Shown: positions 1 through 9,141 of the stretch, piece by piece
How the letters are laid out: every line of letters starts with the position of its first letter
Position numbering within the stretch: the stretch's first letter is position 1
Assembly: GCF_009827295.1 (NCBI RefSeq)
Contig: NZ_WTYD01000001.1
Span: 186,001 to 250,000 of the forward strand
Origin: Qipengyuania pelagi
GTDB taxonomy: Bacteria; Pseudomonadota; Alphaproteobacteria; Sphingomonadales; Sphingomonadaceae
DNA: 64,000 nt
Direction: 5' to 3'
Made by a program: the position numbers and the translations under genes
The notes under the pieces: generated by a model
What the model saw: only the letters and a program-made list of their open reading frames with translations
Database searches by the model: none
Told to the model about the DNA's origin: nothing

Positions 1-1400
1 GTCACCTTGACCGAAGCGTCGAAATTCCCGCCCGGTGTCCAGGCGAGCGAGAGCGATCCCTTGGGCCGCTGGAAGCTGCGCGAATTGGCCGCCGAGCCGG
101 TCTGTTCGATGCGCGAATATTCACCGCCCGCCGTCGCCTGCACGGCGATGGTCCGCGTGACCTGCTTGCTGAAGGACAGGATCGCCTCATAGCGATCCTC
201 GGTCACGCCGCCCGTCCCGGCGGGGAAGGGGATGGCGACGAACTCTCCTTCGGGAGACAGGCGGAACAGACCTGACGCGCGGTCGAGGCGATTGAACGCG
301 GCCTCGCCAGCCAGCTGCCAGTCGGCGGAGAGCATCCGCCAGCCATATTCGAATCGTCCGATGCGTTCGCCAATACGGTTGGTCTGGGTAAAGCGGTTGC
401 CGCGCGGCAGCGAGCCGTCGTCGAAGCTGTCGATGACGCGGCTTTCGAACTCGTCGCGCTCGTAGCGTTCCAAGCCGATCAGTTTCATCCGGCCGGGGCC
501 GAGGGGAAATTCTATATCGCCGCCGATCTCGTATTCCGGCCCGCGCTCGCGCGCATCGGCGATGCGATCGCGCCGGGGGCGGAGCAGCGATGTGGCGGTT
601 TCAGGCGTCTCCTCGAAAAAGAAATCCTCGCCATATTTGAGATTCAGATTGGCAAGCACGCTGTCGGAGAATTTGTAGGTGAAGCGGGTCGAAAGCTCAG
701 GATTGTCGAACCCGCCGGAAAATTTGGTCGCCTGTGTCTCGATGAGATCGCCGCGACCATCGGTGATGATGATGTCGCCATCCGCGCCGAAGCGCTGATT
801 GCCGTTGCTGAGCGCGACGGTGTATTCGAGCGCGCCGCTCTTGCCGGTCAACGAGATTTGACCGCCGTATAATTGCGGCTGCGCGTTATAGGCGCGAAAG
901 CCCGCCGTGTAGCGGAACTGGCCCGAACTGCCGCTGCGCGCGATGACCACATTGGCGACCTGCCCGGTGAGGCCGGGGATGTCGAGGACCGTTCCATCCA
1001 CGATCTCGATCCGGACCACGTCGCTTGCGGGGATGCGCTGCAACTGGTCGCGCGCGCCGTCGGATTTGCTCGATAGCCGCTCGCCATTGATCAGGACGTT
1101 CTGGCTCGCCTGGCCGAGGCCGCGTGCCGAACCGCGCTGTTCCGTAATCACGAAACCGGGGATGCGCGTGACCATGTCGAGCGCATTGCGCGGCGCGAAC
1201 TGGGCGAAATACGCCGGTTCGTAGACGGTGCCCCGGCCCTTCTCGGTGCCATCCGCGACATTCGCGGTCGGCGCGCCTTCGCCCTGAAGCGGCTCGCCAT
1301 CCTGGGCTATCCCTGCGGTGGCCGTCCCTGCGAGCAGCAGTGCGGCGCACCAGCGCAACGCCGGACAGAAACGGTAACTGGCGAAGATATCCTCCCTCAT
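1..1400 (-). CDS. TonB-dependent receptor, N-terminal part (runs off left edge)
   Basis: An open frame runs leftward from an ATG at 1398-1400 to the window edge, giving about 466 residues without a stop. The N-terminus has a signal peptide (hydrophobic stretch ALLLAGTATAGIAQ near residues 20-33). A plug domain follows, with motifs such as DMVTRIPGFV, VLINGERL and a VVRIEIVDG segment. After that come the alternating polar/aromatic strands of an outer-membrane barrel. Family knowledge: such receptors import siderophores, cobalamin or oligosaccharides using TonB energy. No carboxypeptidase-like or FecA signalling extension is visible. It is divergent from clpP with about 200 bp between. Substrate unknown; the C-terminal half lies outside the window. 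Confidence 0.9.
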   Translation of the reverse strand, partial: MREDIFASYRFCPALRWCAALLLAGTATAGIAQDGEPLQGEGAPTANVADGTEKGRGTVYEPAYFAQFAPRNALDMVTRIPGFVITEQRGSARGLGQASQNVLINGERLSSKSDGARDQLQRIPASDVVRIEIVDGTVLDIPGLTGQVANVVIARSGSSGQFRYTAGFRAYNAQPQLYGGQISLTGKSGALEYTVALSNGNQRFGADGDIIITDGRGDLIETQATKFSGGFDNPELSTRFTYKFSDSVLANLNLKYGEDFFFEETPETATSLLRPRRDRIADARERGPEYEIGGDIEFPLGPGRMKLIGLERYERDEFESRVIDSFDDGSLPRGNRFTQTNRIGERIGRFEYGWRMLSADWQLAGEAAFNRLDRASGLFRLSPEGEFVAIPFPAGTGGVTEDRYEAILSFSKQVTRTIAVQATAGGEYSRIEQTGSAANSRSFQRPKGSLSLAWTPGGNFDASVKV

Positions 1401-1534
1401 TGCCCACAGCTGTAATCGCTTTTGTCGGCGCGAATATCCGCCATCGACCGGGTGCAATCCTCGCCCGATGAACGGTCTGCCGACGCCGATGTGGCGCGTC
1501 GAACCGCACACCGTGTTGCGCGATAGGGTAAACA

Positions 1535-1566
1535 CCCTTGAAAACGCCCCTATGATAGCGACATAG
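1535..1566 (+). promoter_or_regulatory. Candidate sigma-32 promoter of clpP
   Basis: CCCTTGAAA at 1535-1543 is a very good heat-shock -35 element. A weaker -10-like CGACATAG lies at 1559-1566, about 16 bases on. ClpP is a classical RpoH target and rpoH lies in this window. The -10 match is partial, so this is a candidate only. Confidence 0.35.
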
Positions 1567-1573
1567 CGGGGCG
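1545..1573. repeat. Imperfect inverted repeat upstream of clpP
   Basis: CGCCCCTATG at 1545-1554 pairs with CATA-GC-GGGGCG at 1562-1573 with a two-base bulge. It sits 28 bases before the clpP start. It could be a 5' leader hairpin or a protein-binding site. No function is known. Confidence 0.35.
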
Positions 1574-1601
1574 AAACGGACGGCAAGGACACTCCATCAC
1601 T

Positions 1602-2303
1602 ATGATCGATCTCAGCGCAGCACTCGGCGACACTTACGGAACGCAGGGCCAGTTCACTCGCGATCCCAACACCGGCGCACTCGTGCCCGTGGTCGTCGAA
1701 CAGACCAGCCGGGGCGAGCGCAGCTTCGATATCTTCAGCCGCCTGCTGCGCGAACGCATCGTGTTCGTGACCGGGCAGGTGGAAGACGGGATGGCCTCGC
1801 TCATCACCGCGCAGCTGCTGTTCCTCGAAAGCGAAAATCCCTCGAAGCCGATCAGCATGTACATCAACTCGCCCGGCGGCGTCGTGACGGCCGGCATGGC
1901 GATCCACGACACGATGCAGTATATCAAGCCGCGCGTGTCGACCGTCTGCATGGGGCAGGCCGCCTCGATGGGCAGCTTCCTCCTCGCGGCAGGCGAGCCG
2001 GGGATGCGAATCGCACTGCCGAACGCGCGAATCATGGTCCACCAGCCTTCGGGCGGCGCGCGCGGCATGGCGAGCGACATCGAGATCCAGGCCCGCGAGA
2101 TTCTGCGCATCCGCAAGCGGATGAACGATCTCTACGTCAAATATACCGGCCAGAGCCTGACCGCGATCGAGAAGGCGATGGACCGTGACACCTTCCTCGA
2201 AGCCGAGGAAGCGATGGAATTCGGAATCGTCGACAAGGTGTTCGAGACCCGGCCCGAGAGCGAAGGCGGCGAAGGCGAAGGGTCGGGCGGCGCGCCCGAG
2301 TAA
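1602..2303 (+). CDS. clpP: ATP-dependent Clp protease proteolytic subunit ClpP
   Basis: Serine peptidase (family S14) that forms the 14-mer chamber of ClpXP/ClpAP and degrades unfolded or tagged cytoplasmic proteins. The 233-residue frame carries the nucleophile Ser in GQAASMGS (about residue 122), the His in IMVHQPSGG (about 147) and the Asp in DRDTF (about 196). The N-terminus has about 40 residues before the conserved core, common in alphaproteobacteria, and the C-terminus ends in a Glu/Gly-rich tail. AAGGA lies about 12 bases before ATG. clpX follows 224 bases downstream on the same strand, the usual order. Confidence 0.98.
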   Translation: MIDLSAALGDTYGTQGQFTRDPNTGALVPVVVEQTSRGERSFDIFSRLLRERIVFVTGQVEDGMASLITAQLLFLESENPSKPISMYINSPGGVVTAGMAIHDTMQYIKPRVSTVCMGQAASMGSFLLAAGEPGMRIALPNARIMVHQPSGGARGMASDIEIQAREILRIRKRMNDLYVKYTGQSLTAIEKAMDRDTFLEAEEAMEFGIVDKVFETRPESEGGEGEGSGGAPE

Positions 2304-2460
2304 GACCCCGAGCGAACGCGCCGGATAAGCATTTGCCCGACAAGCGATTAACGCTTTGGACAGCCGGTTGGGCGTATACCCGACCGGCTGTGGCAGGATT
2401 TCTATGGCGCTGGAAAGGCACGGCCCATCCCGGAGCGGGCGCCGTGTCTCCGCTACAGTG

Positions 2461-2488
2461 TTGACCCTGCTCCGCTGGCGCCTACAAA
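2461..2488 (+). promoter_or_regulatory. Possible sigma-70 promoter of clpX
   Basis: TTGACC at 2461-2466 and TACAAA at 2483-2488 are separated by 16 bases, 40 bases before the clpX ATG. This would give clpX its own transcript besides readthrough from clpP. It is based on consensus resemblance only. Confidence 0.3.
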
Positions 2489-2527
2489 CGGCTGTTCGCC
2501 GAAGGCGTAGCGGGGCGAAGACAGGAT

Positions 2528-3793
2528 ATGACCGAGTTGACCGGAACCGATAGCAAATCGACGCTGTATTGCAGCTTCTGCGGCAAGTCCCAGCACGAGG
2601 TGAGGAAGCTCATCGCCGGGCCGACCGTATTCATCTGTGACGAATGCGTCGAACTGTGCAACGACATCATCCGCGAAGAGACCAAGGCTGGCATCGCCGG
2701 CAAGAAGGAAGGGGACATCCCCACGCCTTCGGAAATCTTTGCGACGCTCAATGATTACGTGATCGGGCAGGATCGCGCCAAGCGCGTGCTCTCGGTCGCG
2801 GTGCATAATCACTACAAGCGGCTGAAGCATGCGGGCAAGGCGGGCGACGTCGAACTCGCCAAGTCGAACATCCTGCTCGTCGGCCCGACCGGCTGCGGCA
2901 AGACGCTGCTCGCCCAGACGCTGGCGCGCACTTTCGACGTGCCCTTCACCATGGCCGATGCGACCACGCTGACCGAAGCGGGCTATGTCGGCGAGGATGT
3001 CGAGAACATCATCCTGAAGCTGCTCCAGGCCTCCGACTACAATGTCGAGAAGGCCCAGCACGGCATCGTCTATATCGACGAGATCGACAAGATCACGCGC
3101 AAGGCGGAAAATCCCTCGATCACGCGCGACGTGTCGGGCGAGGGCGTGCAGCAGGCGCTGTTGAAGCTAATGGAAGGCACCACCGCCTCGGTTCCGCCGC
3201 AGGGCGGGCGCAAGCATCCGCAGCAGGAATTCCTCCAGGTCGATACGACCAACATCCTGTTCATCTGCGGGGGTGCGTTCGCGGGGCTCGACAAGATCAT
3301 CGCGGACCGCTTGCAGAAGCGTTCGATCGGCTTCGGCGCCCATGTCGCCGACCCGGACAAGCGCCGCGTGGGCGAACTGCTCGAAAAGAGCGAACCGGAA
3401 GATCTGCTCAAATTCGGCCTGATCCCCGAATTCGTCGGTCGTCTGCCGGTGATCGCCACTCTGCGCGATCTCGACGTCGATGCGCTGGTGACGATCCTCA
3501 CCGAACCGCGCAACGCGCTGGTCAAGCAATACGCCAAGATGTTCGAGCTCGAGGATGTCGAGCTGACCTTCAAGGACGATGCGCTGAAGGCCATCGCCGA
3601 CCGCGCCATCGCCCGCAAGACCGGCGCGCGCGGCCTGCGCTCGATCGTGGAAGGCATCCTGCTCGACACGATGTTCGACCTGCCGGACATGGACGGGGTG
3701 AGCGAGATCGTGGTCGACAAGGACGTGGTCGAAGGCCGCAAGGAACCGATCCAGGTCCATGGCGGCAAGAAGGATAAGGAAGAGGCGGCTTAA
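2528..3793 (+). CDS. clpX: Clp protease ATP-binding unfoldase ClpX
   Basis: AAA+ unfoldase that feeds substrates to ClpP. The 421-residue protein has the N-terminal zinc-binding domain with CSFC (C15, C18) and CDEC (C37, C40), Walker A GPTGCGKT near residue 120, Walker B YIDEIDK, and the sensor-2 region [10 protein letters not shown]. In alphaproteobacteria ClpXP degrades CtrA and other cell-cycle regulators, and a ChpT phosphotransferase is encoded further along this window. A strong terminator follows directly. Confidence 0.98.
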   Translation: MTELTGTDSKSTLYCSFCGKSQHEVRKLIAGPTVFICDECVELCNDIIREETKAGIAGKKEGDIPTPSEIFATLNDYVIGQDRAKRVLSVAVHNHYKRLKHAGKAGDVELAKSNILLVGPTGCGKTLLAQTLARTFDVPFTMADATTLTEAGYVGEDVENIILKLLQASDYNVEKAQHGIVYIDEIDKITRKAENPSITRDVSGEGVQQALLKLMEGTTASVPPQGGRKHPQQEFLQVDTTNILFICGGAFAGLDKIIADRLQKRSIGFGAHVADPDKRRVGELLEKSEPEDLLKFGLIPEFVGRLPVIATLRDLDVDALVTILTEPRNALVKQYAKMFELEDVELTFKDDALKAIADRAIARKTGARGLRSIVEGILLDTMFDLPDMDGVSEIVVDKDVVEGRKEPIQVHGGKKDKEEAA

Positions 3794-3820
3794 CGCTCTC
3801 TTGGAAAAGAAACAGGATTG

Positions 3821-3860
3821 ACCCCTCCCTTGCGTTTGCAGGGGAGGGGTTTCTCTTTTT
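3821..3860 (+). terminator. Rho-independent terminator after clpX
   Basis: ACCCCTCCC (3821-3829) pairs with GGGAGGGGT (3842-3850), a 9-bp GC-rich stem, followed by TTCTCTTTTT. It lies 28 bases after the clpX stop. Confidence 0.85.
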
Positions 3861-3900
3861 CGCGTCCGACAATTCCGCCTTGTCGAGCGGTTTAACCCCC

Positions 3901-4851
3901 TCAGCAGCCTCCGACGCAGACCCGGTCGCGCTCGATCTGGATCGTCGTGTGGCCGATCCGGTGATGGTGCGCGAGTTCTTCCGCCACCTCGCGCAGGAAA
4001 TCGTCGCCCGGATGGCCGCCCGGCATCACCAGATGTGCGGTGAGGGCGGTTTCGGTGGTGCTCATCGGCCAGATATGAAGATCGTGCACCACCTCGACGC
4101 CCGGTAATCCGGCGAGATAGGCGCGCACACCGCTTTGCGAAACGGTCTTGGGCACGGCCAGAAGGCTCATCGCGACGCTGTCCTTCAGAAGGCCCCAGGT
4201 GCCCCAGGCGATCACCAGCACGATCGCGATGCTGACGGCAGGGTCGATCCAGCGTTCGCCGGTCCACAGGATCGCCAGTCCCGCAATTACCACACCGAGG
4301 CTCACCAGCGCGTCCGCCGCCATGTGGAGGAAGGCGCCGCGAATGTTGATGTCGTCCTGACCTTTCAGGAACAGTGCGGCGGTGCCCGCATTCACGAGGA
4401 TGCCGATGCCCGCCACCACCGCCATCGTCTCGCCCTGTACAGGCGCAGGTTCGGCGACGCGGCGCAGCGTCTCGAACAGGATCGCGCCGATCGCGATCAG
4501 CAAAAGGCCTGCATTGGCGAGCGCGGCAAGGATGGTCGAGGATTTGAACCCGTAGGTGAAACGTTGGGTCGCCGGTCGCTTGGCCGCCGCGCTGGCGCCC
4601 CAGGCGAGCAGCAGGGCCAGCACGTCGGACAGATTATGGCCCGCATCCGCGATCAGCGCCATCGAGCCCGACAGCCAGCCATACACCGCCTCGACCACGA
4701 CGAAGCCGGTGTTGAGCACGATGCCGATCAGGAAGGCGCGGCCGAAATCCTTCGGGGCATGGGAGTGTCCGTGTCCGTGAGCATGGTCGTGTCCGTGAGC
4801 ATGGTCGTGCCCGTGCCCGCGCTCATGCGAATGTTCGTGATGCGACCCCAT
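3901..4851 (-). CDS. Cation diffusion facilitator zinc exporter (ZitB/CzcD type)
   Basis: 316-residue inner-membrane H+/metal antiporter of the CDF family. The first 35 residues are His-rich (HGHDHAHGHDHAHGHGH), a cytoplasmic metal-binding tail. The two transport-site motifs are visible: ADAGHNLSD in TM2 and HMAADALVS in TM5. Six hydrophobic segments and a C-terminal cytoplasmic domain follow. Length fits ZitB. The ATG lies three bases after the mtgA stop, so the two genes are cotranscribed. Zn2+ (perhaps Cd2+/Co2+) efflux is inferred from the family. Confidence 0.92.
   Translation of the reverse strand: MGSHHEHSHERGHGHDHAHGHDHAHGHGHSHAPKDFGRAFLIGIVLNTGFVVVEAVYGWLSGSMALIADAGHNLSDVLALLLAWGASAAAKRPATQRFTYGFKSSTILAALANAGLLLIAIGAILFETLRRVAEPAPVQGETMAVVAGIGILVNAGTAALFLKGQDDINIRGAFLHMAADALVSLGVVIAGLAILWTGERWIDPAVSIAIVLVIAWGTWGLLKDSVAMSLLAVPKTVSQSGVRAYLAGLPGVEVVHDLHIWPMSTTETALTAHLVMPGGHPGDDFLREVAEELAHHHRIGHTTIQIERDRVCVGGC
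4771..4806. repeat. 18-bp perfect tandem duplication in the His-rich tail of the CDF gene
   Basis: The 18-bp unit at 4771-4788 recurs immediately at 4789-4806. It encodes a repeated HDHAHG unit on the minus strand. Such repeats can change copy number by slippage without shifting the frame. Confidence 0.8.
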
Positions 4852-4854
4852 CCT

Positions 4855-5523
4855 TTATTCGTAGACGCAGGCGTCCAACCCGTCACGCCCCACCACGCCG
4901 ATCCGGGCGGAAATCGTATTGCCGTGACGGCGCAGCCAGCCGCCCGGATTCACCACCGAACGTTCCTTGGGCAGGGGCAGCGCGGCGGCCATGCGCGCCG
5001 CCTCGATCGGCGCGAGGCTGGCGGCGGATTTGTTGAAATAGCGCTGTGCGCCTGCCTCCGCTCCGTAAGTCCCGATCCCGGTCTCCGCGACGTTGAGATA
5101 GACCTCCATGGTCCGGCGCTTGCCCCAGATATTCTCGATCAGGAAGGTGAACCAGGCTTCCAGCCCCTTCCTGAAATAGCCGCCGCCCTGCCAGAGAAAC
5201 ACATTCTTTGCGGTCTGCTGGCTGATCGTGGAGCCGCCGCGGATGCGCCCGCCTTCCCGGTTCCGCCGGATCGCGTTCTCGATCGCTTCCTGGTCGAAGC
5301 CGTTATGCGAACAGAATTTGCCATCCTCCGCAGCGATCGCCGCGCGCACCAGATTGCGGTCGATATCGGAGAGCGGCTCCCAATCCTTGGTGATGCCGTT
5401 CTCGTCCATCAGCATGGTCGCGGTGACGGGCACGGGCACGAATTTGTAGAGGACGACGAAAAACAGGCTCAGCGCGACGAAGCCGAACACGATCTTGGCG
5501 AGGAATTTCATCAGCCACAGCAT
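4855..5523 (-). CDS. mtgA: Monofunctional peptidoglycan glycosyltransferase MtgA
   Basis: GT51 enzyme polymerising lipid II into glycan strands at the inner membrane. From the ATG at 5523 the protein is 222 residues with one N-terminal membrane anchor (IVFGFVALSLFFVVLYKF) and GT51 motifs: EDGKFCSHNGFD with the catalytic Glu, GGSTISQQTAKN, and KRRTMEVYLNVAE. A longer frame reaching 5646 would overlap the upstream gene and lacks conserved residues, so 5523 (or 5511) was chosen. No clear Shine-Dalgarno is seen. It is upstream of and coupled to the CDF exporter. Confidence 0.93.
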   Translation of the reverse strand: MLWLMKFLAKIVFGFVALSLFFVVLYKFVPVPVTATMLMDENGITKDWEPLSDIDRNLVRAAIAAEDGKFCSHNGFDQEAIENAIRRNREGGRIRGGSTISQQTAKNVFLWQGGGYFRKGLEAWFTFLIENIWGKRRTMEVYLNVAETGIGTYGAEAGAQRYFNKSAASLAPIEAARMAAALPLPKERSVVNPGGWLRRHGNTISARIGVVGRDGLDACVYE

Positions 5524-5551
5524 GGAGCAGGCGTCTAAACGCTGAGGCGCT

Positions 5552-5908
5552 TTACCGCAATTGCGAGCAGGCGCCCCCGCATCCGATGGTGTAGCGCGCA
5601 TAGGGGATGCCCCAAGGGCCAAGCGCGGTCGCCGTGACCTGCACATCCATCAGGCTCGGTAGCGAGGTGCTGCCTTCGCCGCTTCCCGGCACTTCGCGCC
5701 AGTCGGAGAAACGCCATTGCTGCAAGAAGATCGCGTCGAACGCCTGCTGGATGGGATTGTCGCGCATCAGGGCGAGCGTATCACGTGCCTCGGCCTCGTA
5801 GGCGCGGGCGAGCGGGTCGTCTGGCCAGGCACTCAGATCGATCAAACGCGGCCAGAAAGCGAAAAGGGCGATGGCCGCATATAGCAGCCAACGCCCCTTT
5901 CGTGTCAT
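5552..5908 (-). CDS. Hypothetical single-pass membrane or secreted protein
   Basis: 118-residue protein with an N-terminal hydrophobic segment (LLYAAIALFAFWP) that may be an uncleaved anchor or signal. A polar region follows, with two Cys near the end (TIGCGGACSQ). Start at 5908 was chosen because the longer frame (to 5965) overlaps rpoH. It lies 28 bases after rpoH and 28 before mtgA, consistent with cotranscription. I do not recognise a family. Confidence 0.65.
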   Translation of the reverse strand: MTRKGRWLLYAAIALFAFWPRLIDLSAWPDDPLARAYEAEARDTLALMRDNPIQQAFDAIFLQQWRFSDWREVPGSGEGSTSLPSLMDVQVTATALGPWGIPYARYTIGCGGACSQLR

Positions 5909-5936
5909 TGGACGCGCGTGATCCGCCGGCGAGGGA

Positions 5937-6842
5937 TCAGGCCATACCCGGCAGCAGCCGGTCACCCGCGATCGTCTTCATCGACTTCTGCAATTTCTCG
6001 AACGCCCGCACCTCGATCTGGCGGATGCGTTCGCGGCTGACGTCGTAGACCTGGCTCAATTCCTCCAGCGTCTGCGGGTTTTCCGTCAGGCGCCGTTCGG
6101 TGAGGATGTGCTTTTCGCGATCGTTCAGGCTGTCCATCGCTTCCAGCAGCATGTCATGCCGCACCTCGGCCTCTTCGGCGTCGGCGACGGTCTCGTCCTG
6201 CAAGGGGCGATCGTCGGTCAGCCAGTCGAGCCATTCGCCCGAGCCTTCCTCGCCATTGCGCATGGAGACGTTGAGCGATCCGTCGCCCCCCATCATCATG
6301 CGGCGGTTCATGTTGATGACTTCCTGCTCGGGCACGCCGAGATCGGTCGCGATCTTGGTCACGTCATCGGGATGGAGATCGCTGTCCTCGTAGGCTTCGA
6401 GCTGCTTCTTCATCCGGCGCAGGTTGAAGAACAGTTTCTTCTGCGCGGCGGTGGTGCCCATCTTCACGAGGCTCCAGCTGCGCAGGATGAATTCCTGGAT
6501 CGAAGCCTTGATCCACCACATCGCATAGGTCGCCAGACGGAAGCCGCGATCGGCCTCGAACTTCTTGACGCCCTGCATCAGGCCGACATTGCCTTCCGAG
6601 ATCAGGTCCGACACCGGCAGGCCGTAGCCGCGATAGCCCATGGCGATCTTCGCCACGAGGCGCAGGTGCGAGGTGACGAGCTGGGCCGCGGCCTCGCTGT
6701 CCTCGTGCTCTTCATACCGCTTGGCGAGCATATATTCCTGCTCGGCGGTGAGGATGGGGAATTTCTTGATTTCGGCGAGATAGCGATTGAGGCTCTTTTC
6801 GCCGCCGAGCGCCGGAACGCTCAAGGATTTGGACTTGCTCAT
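5937..6842 (-). CDS. rpoH: RNA polymerase sigma-32 factor RpoH
   Basis: 301 residues, the usual length. It has sigma region 2 (SHLRLVAKIAMGYRGYG and SEGNVGLMQGVKKFE, then TYAMWWIKASIQEFI), the RpoH box QKKLFFNLRR that separates RpoH from the primary sigma, and a region 4 helix-turn-helix (QVYDVSRERIRQIEVRAFEKLQ). It directs heat-shock transcription. Likely targets in this window are hslVU, which has a clear sigma-32 promoter, and possibly clpP. The 123-base gap upstream should hold its promoter. Confidence 0.97.
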   Translation of the reverse strand: MSKSKSLSVPALGGEKSLNRYLAEIKKFPILTAEQEYMLAKRYEEHEDSEAAAQLVTSHLRLVAKIAMGYRGYGLPVSDLISEGNVGLMQGVKKFEADRGFRLATYAMWWIKASIQEFILRSWSLVKMGTTAAQKKLFFNLRRMKKQLEAYEDSDLHPDDVTKIATDLGVPEQEVINMNRRMMMGGDGSLNVSMRNGEEGSGEWLDWLTDDRPLQDETVADAEEAEVRHDMLLEAMDSLNDREKHILTERRLTENPQTLEELSQVYDVSRERIRQIEVRAFEKLQKSMKTIAGDRLLPGMA

Positions 6843-6965
6843 GGTACCCTGACCTTTCTCTAGCCAGCCTCTGTGCGCGGACCCCTGATGGGCATCCGCG
6901 GCTGTGGGCCGCTGGTTGGATATATAGTCTTCGGATCGGTGCGCGTGAAGCGCTCTTCATCGATT

Positions 6966-7922
6966 TCAACGTGCGGTTTCGTCGATAAGTTCCCGCATGT
7001 CGCGGGGCAGTTCGGCGCGGAATTCCACCGTTTTGCCGGTCGCCGGATGGATGAAGCCCAGCTCCGCCGCGTGAAGTGCCTGACGCCTGAAAGCGAGGCT
7101 GTCGAGAAGGCTGCGAAGCGGTTTCGGCGTGCGTCCATAGACTGGGTCTCCCAATAGCGGATGACCGATTGATGCGCAGTGAACGCGCACCTGGTGGGTG
7201 CGGCCCGTTTCCAGCCGGCATTCGATCAGCGCGGCATGGGCGAGTCGCTGGACGAGCGTATAATGCGTGACCGCATGTTTCCCGCGTGAGGAATCCTTCG
7301 CGAGCACGGCCATTTTCTTGCGGTCCCGATCCGAGCGTCCGAGGCGCGCGTCGATCGTCCCGACAGGCGGGTTCGGATGGCCCGCGCAAACCGCCAGATA
7401 GCGGCGATGGATCGAATGGTCGGCGAATTGGCGCGCCAGCCCCTCATGCGCCGCATCGGTCTTGGCGACCACCAGCAGCCCGGACGTGTCCTTGTCGATC
7501 CGATGGACGATACCGGGCCGCTCCACCCCGTTGATCCCCGACAACCGGCCCCGGCAATGGTGGAGCAGCGCATTGACCAGCGTACCGTCGCGGTTTCCCG
7601 CCGCCGGGTGGACCACCATCCCCGCAGGCTTGTTGACGACGATCAGATGCTCGTCCTCGAACACGATTTCGAGCGGAATGTCCTGCGGCTCGAGGTCGAG
7701 GGGAGCGAGCGGGGGGAGCGCGACGGTGAAAGTCACGCCCTCTGCCACTCTGGCGCTGGCGGAGGTTGCAACCGCGCCCCCCAAGGTGACGGCCCCGTCC
7801 GCGATCAGCCCCTTGATCCGTTCGCGCGAAAGGTCCGTTGCCTCGGCGATGGCCTTGTCGAGGCGGTTCGCGGCGGGAAGCGTGCCAGTGATGCATTCGG
7901 GGCCGGACATCGTTATAGCCAT
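6966..7922 (-). CDS. rluD: RluA-family 23S rRNA pseudouridine synthase (RluD-like)
   Basis: 318 residues. An N-terminal S4 RNA-binding domain (LDKAIAEATDLSRERIKGLIADG) is followed by the catalytic domain with HRIDKDTSGLLVVAKT, whose Asp is the nucleophile. Family RluD modifies 23S positions 1911/1915/1917; the exact site here is inferred. Start could be 7922 or the ATG at 7910. The JAMM gene starts at 7928 on the other strand, so the start-to-start gap is only 5 to 17 bases. Longer upstream frame was rejected because it is antisense to that gene. Confidence 0.9.
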   Translation of the reverse strand: MAITMSGPECITGTLPAANRLDKAIAEATDLSRERIKGLIADGAVTLGGAVATSASARVAEGVTFTVALPPLAPLDLEPQDIPLEIVFEDEHLIVVNKPAGMVVHPAAGNRDGTLVNALLHHCRGRLSGINGVERPGIVHRIDKDTSGLLVVAKTDAAHEGLARQFADHSIHRRYLAVCAGHPNPPVGTIDARLGRSDRDRKKMAVLAKDSSRGKHAVTHYTLVQRLAHAALIECRLETGRTHQVRVHCASIGHPLLGDPVYGRTPKPLRSLLDSLAFRRQALHAAELGFIHPATGKTVEFRAELPRDMRELIDETAR

Positions 7923-7927
7923 GCGCC

Positions 7928-8323
7928 ATGGCTCTCGTGGTGACAAGGCAGGCGATCGACCGCATGTTTGCAGAGGCCGAAGCCTCGCACCCCCTGGAAT
8001 GCTGCGGATTGCTGCTGGGCGAGGACGATCATATCCACGAAGCGCGACCTGCGGCCAACGTCCATCCCGACCCGGCGCGGTTCTTCGAGATCGACCCGCA
8101 GACCCTGATCGACGCGCACCGGGATGCACGGTCGGGAGGCCCGGTCCTCGTCGGCTACTACCACTCGCATCCCCTCGGTCCGCCCGAACCTTCGGCGACC
8201 GACCGCGCGCAGGGCACGGGGGACGGCAGAGTGTGGGCGATCGTCGGCGAAGGGAAAATCGCGATCTGGCGCGATGCGAAAGATGGTTTCGAACCACTTT
8301 CCTACAGCGTCCACCATGGCTAG
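7928..8323 (+). CDS. JAMM/Mov34 metallopeptidase domain protein
   Basis: 131-residue single-domain protein of the bacterial JAMM (MPN+) group. It shows the upstream catalytic Glu in HPLECCGLLLG and the zinc signature YYHSHP followed by SATD, matching HxH-x(n)-S-x2-D. Family members cleave isopeptide or C-terminal bonds of ubiquitin-like proteins such as ThiS/MoaD fusions or CysO. No sulphur-carrier or E1-like gene lies nearby, so the substrate is unknown. It is divergent from rluD and followed by chpT. Confidence 0.88.
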   Translation: MALVVTRQAIDRMFAEAEASHPLECCGLLLGEDDHIHEARPAANVHPDPARFFEIDPQTLIDAHRDARSGGPVLVGYYHSHPLGPPEPSATDRAQGTGDGRVWAIVGEGKIAIWRDAKDGFEPLSYSVHHG

Positions 8324-8481
8324 ACGGGTCCGCGCATCCTGCCATCGGCCTGTTCGCGCAGGCGTTCCTCCCTACGCCGCGCGAATGCCCTGTCTTGCCG
8401 ACGCGATTGGGATGCCGAATGTGATTGCGATGCGAAGGGCGGCTGTGTGGCCGCTCGCGCCATGCCCGGAATAGGAATACG

Positions 8482-9141
8482 ATGACCGCCACCTCTGCCA
8501 CCGATCTCGCCGCATTGCTGTGTTCGCGCCTTTGCCACGACATGCTGTCGCCGGTCGGCGCCATGTCGAACGGGCTGGAACTGCTCGCCAGCGAAACCGA
8601 CCCCGAGATGCGGCAGAATTGCATGGAACTGCTCGAACAGAGCGCGACGATCAGCACCAACAAATTGAAATATTTCCGCCTTGCCTATGGGGCGGCAGGC
8701 GGTTTCGGGGACCGGGTCGGGATCGAGGAGCCGAAGGACCTGATCCAGTCGCTCGCCGCCGACAAGGGTCGGATCGAGGTGAACTGGGCCCTTGCAAGCG
8801 GCACGCTGGCGAAGCCTGCGGTCAAGGTGCTGCTGAATTTCGCCCAGATCGCCTTGGATGCGCTGGTGCGTGGCGGTACGCTCGATGTGGGCGCTGAGGT
8901 CAGGGACGGCGCCTGCGAGATCGTGATCCGCGCCGCGGGCACCAAGATCGCCTTCGACGAGGTTCTGGGCCGCGCGCTCGACGGCAAGCTGGCGAGCGAC
9001 GAGCTGACCAGTCGCACCGCGCCTGCCCATATGATCCATCTTCTGGCGCAGGAATGTGGCGGCGGCCTGCAATATGCGCGCGGCGACGATGCGCTGGTCC
9101 TGGGTGCGGTTCTTCCCGAACCCGAAGGCATGATCGGGTGA
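8482..9141 (+). CDS. chpT: Histidine phosphotransferase ChpT
   Basis: 219 residues; ATG at 8482 with AGGA just upstream. The DHp-like helix contains the phosphoacceptor His in CSRLCHDMLSPVGA (about residue 19), then a degenerate HATPase-like domain without ATP motifs, the signature of ChpT. Family role: relays phosphate from CckA to CtrA and CpdR, controlling the alphaproteobacterial cell cycle or motility. A long frame starting at 8425 was trimmed. The stop overlaps the GTG of the next gene by four bases. Confidence 0.93.
   Translation: MTATSATDLAALLCSRLCHDMLSPVGAMSNGLELLASETDPEMRQNCMELLEQSATISTNKLKYFRLAYGAAGGFGDRVGIEEPKDLIQSLAADKGRIEVNWALASGTLAKPAVKVLLNFAQIALDALVRGGTLDVGAEVRDGACEIVIRAAGTKIAFDEVLGRALDGKLASDELTSRTAPAHMIHLLAQECGGGLQYARGDDALVLGAVLPEPEGMIG

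Noticed and set aside
4135..5538. 467-residue plus-strand frame antisense to the CDF and mtgA genes
   Set aside because: High-GC antisense frame with no family features; the minus-strand genes have clear motifs.
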